From the NCBI GenBank assembly GCA_002409975.1, contig DHOO01000124.1, positions 8,104 to 21,587 on the forward strand: a stretch of DNA of 13,484 nucleotides, read 5' to 3'. Position numbers and translations under genes: made by a program. The notes under the pieces were generated by a model that worked only from the letters and a program-made list of their open reading frames with translations, was not told the origin of the DNA and ran no database searches. This document shows positions 13,473 through 13,484 of this stretch, one piece after another (positions within the stretch are counted from its first letter, which is position 1; each line of letters starts with the position of its first letter). The DNA is from Firmicutes bacterium UBA5388 (GTDB taxonomy: Bacteria; Bacillota; UBA4882; UBA10575).

Positions 13473-13484
13473 TTGGCAAAGCAA
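13473..13484 (+). CDS. tuf: elongation factor Tu, N-terminus only
   Basis: Only TTG-GCA-AAG-CAA (MAKQ) is inside the window. MAKQ is a common EF-Tu N-terminus, GAGGAGGA (13459-13466) is a correctly spaced ribosome binding site, and tuf is expected directly after fusA in the str operon. The identity rests on context plus four residues. The gap from fusA is 168 bases and contains the long stem-loop; no convincing separate promoter is seen in it. Confidence 0.75.

Noticed and set aside
1..13484. CRISPR arrays, tRNA or rRNA genes, insertion sequences and prophage genes
   Set aside because: No regularly spaced repeats, cloverleaf-like sequences, transposase or phage-like reading frames were seen; nearly all sequence is accounted for by core genes.

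Overview
This window is a core housekeeping locus from a Gram-positive, low-to-mid GC member of the Bacillota (Firmicutes), most likely a spore-forming Clostridia-type lineage. The evidence is the gene order rplJ-rplL-rpoB-rpoC followed by an L7Ae/YbxF-type gene, rpsL, rpsG, fusA and tuf. Three further points agree: purine-rich AGGAGG-like ribosome binding sites before nearly every gene, RNA polymerase subunits without proteobacterial insertions, and a YtaF-type sporulation membrane protein. I cannot name the genus.

Layout. Positions 1-343 hold the 5' region of the rplJL operon, with a recognisable L10 leader RNA and an intrinsic attenuator. rplJ (344-868) and rplL (1120-1494) follow. They are separated by an unusually structured 251-base gap with a candidate internal promoter, a copy of a dispersed element, and a 15-bp stem-loop. 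A terminator after rplL is followed by a strong sigma-A-type promoter and a roughly 300-base leader before rpoB (1895-5437). rpoC (5574-9089) follows after a 136-base gap that holds the second copy of the dispersed element. A 15-bp perfect hairpin marks the convergent boundary with ytaF, which lies on the minus strand (9164-9799). A new promoter at 9916-9944 then starts the str operon: ybxF-like (10004-10255), rpsL, rpsG, fusA, and the first four codons of tuf at the window edge.

How the genes work together. L10 and L7/L12 form the ribosomal stalk that recruits the GTPase factors EF-G (fusA) and EF-Tu (tuf). S12 and S7 are 30S decoding-centre and head proteins. RpoB and RpoC are the catalytic core of RNA polymerase. 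The window therefore couples transcription and translation machinery, and ytaF is the only gene outside that theme.

The coding content is ordinary and no new protein system is visible. The interesting material is in non-coding RNA-level structure. (1) A related stem-loop with conserved flanks lies just upstream of both rplL and tuf, which encode the two proteins made in excess over their operon partners. (2) A separate element of about 35-55 bases is repeated after rplJ and after rpoB. (3) The rpoB leader is long and has a possible attenuator hairpin and a possible short leader peptide. (4) ytaF is inserted in inverted orientation between the rpo and str clusters.
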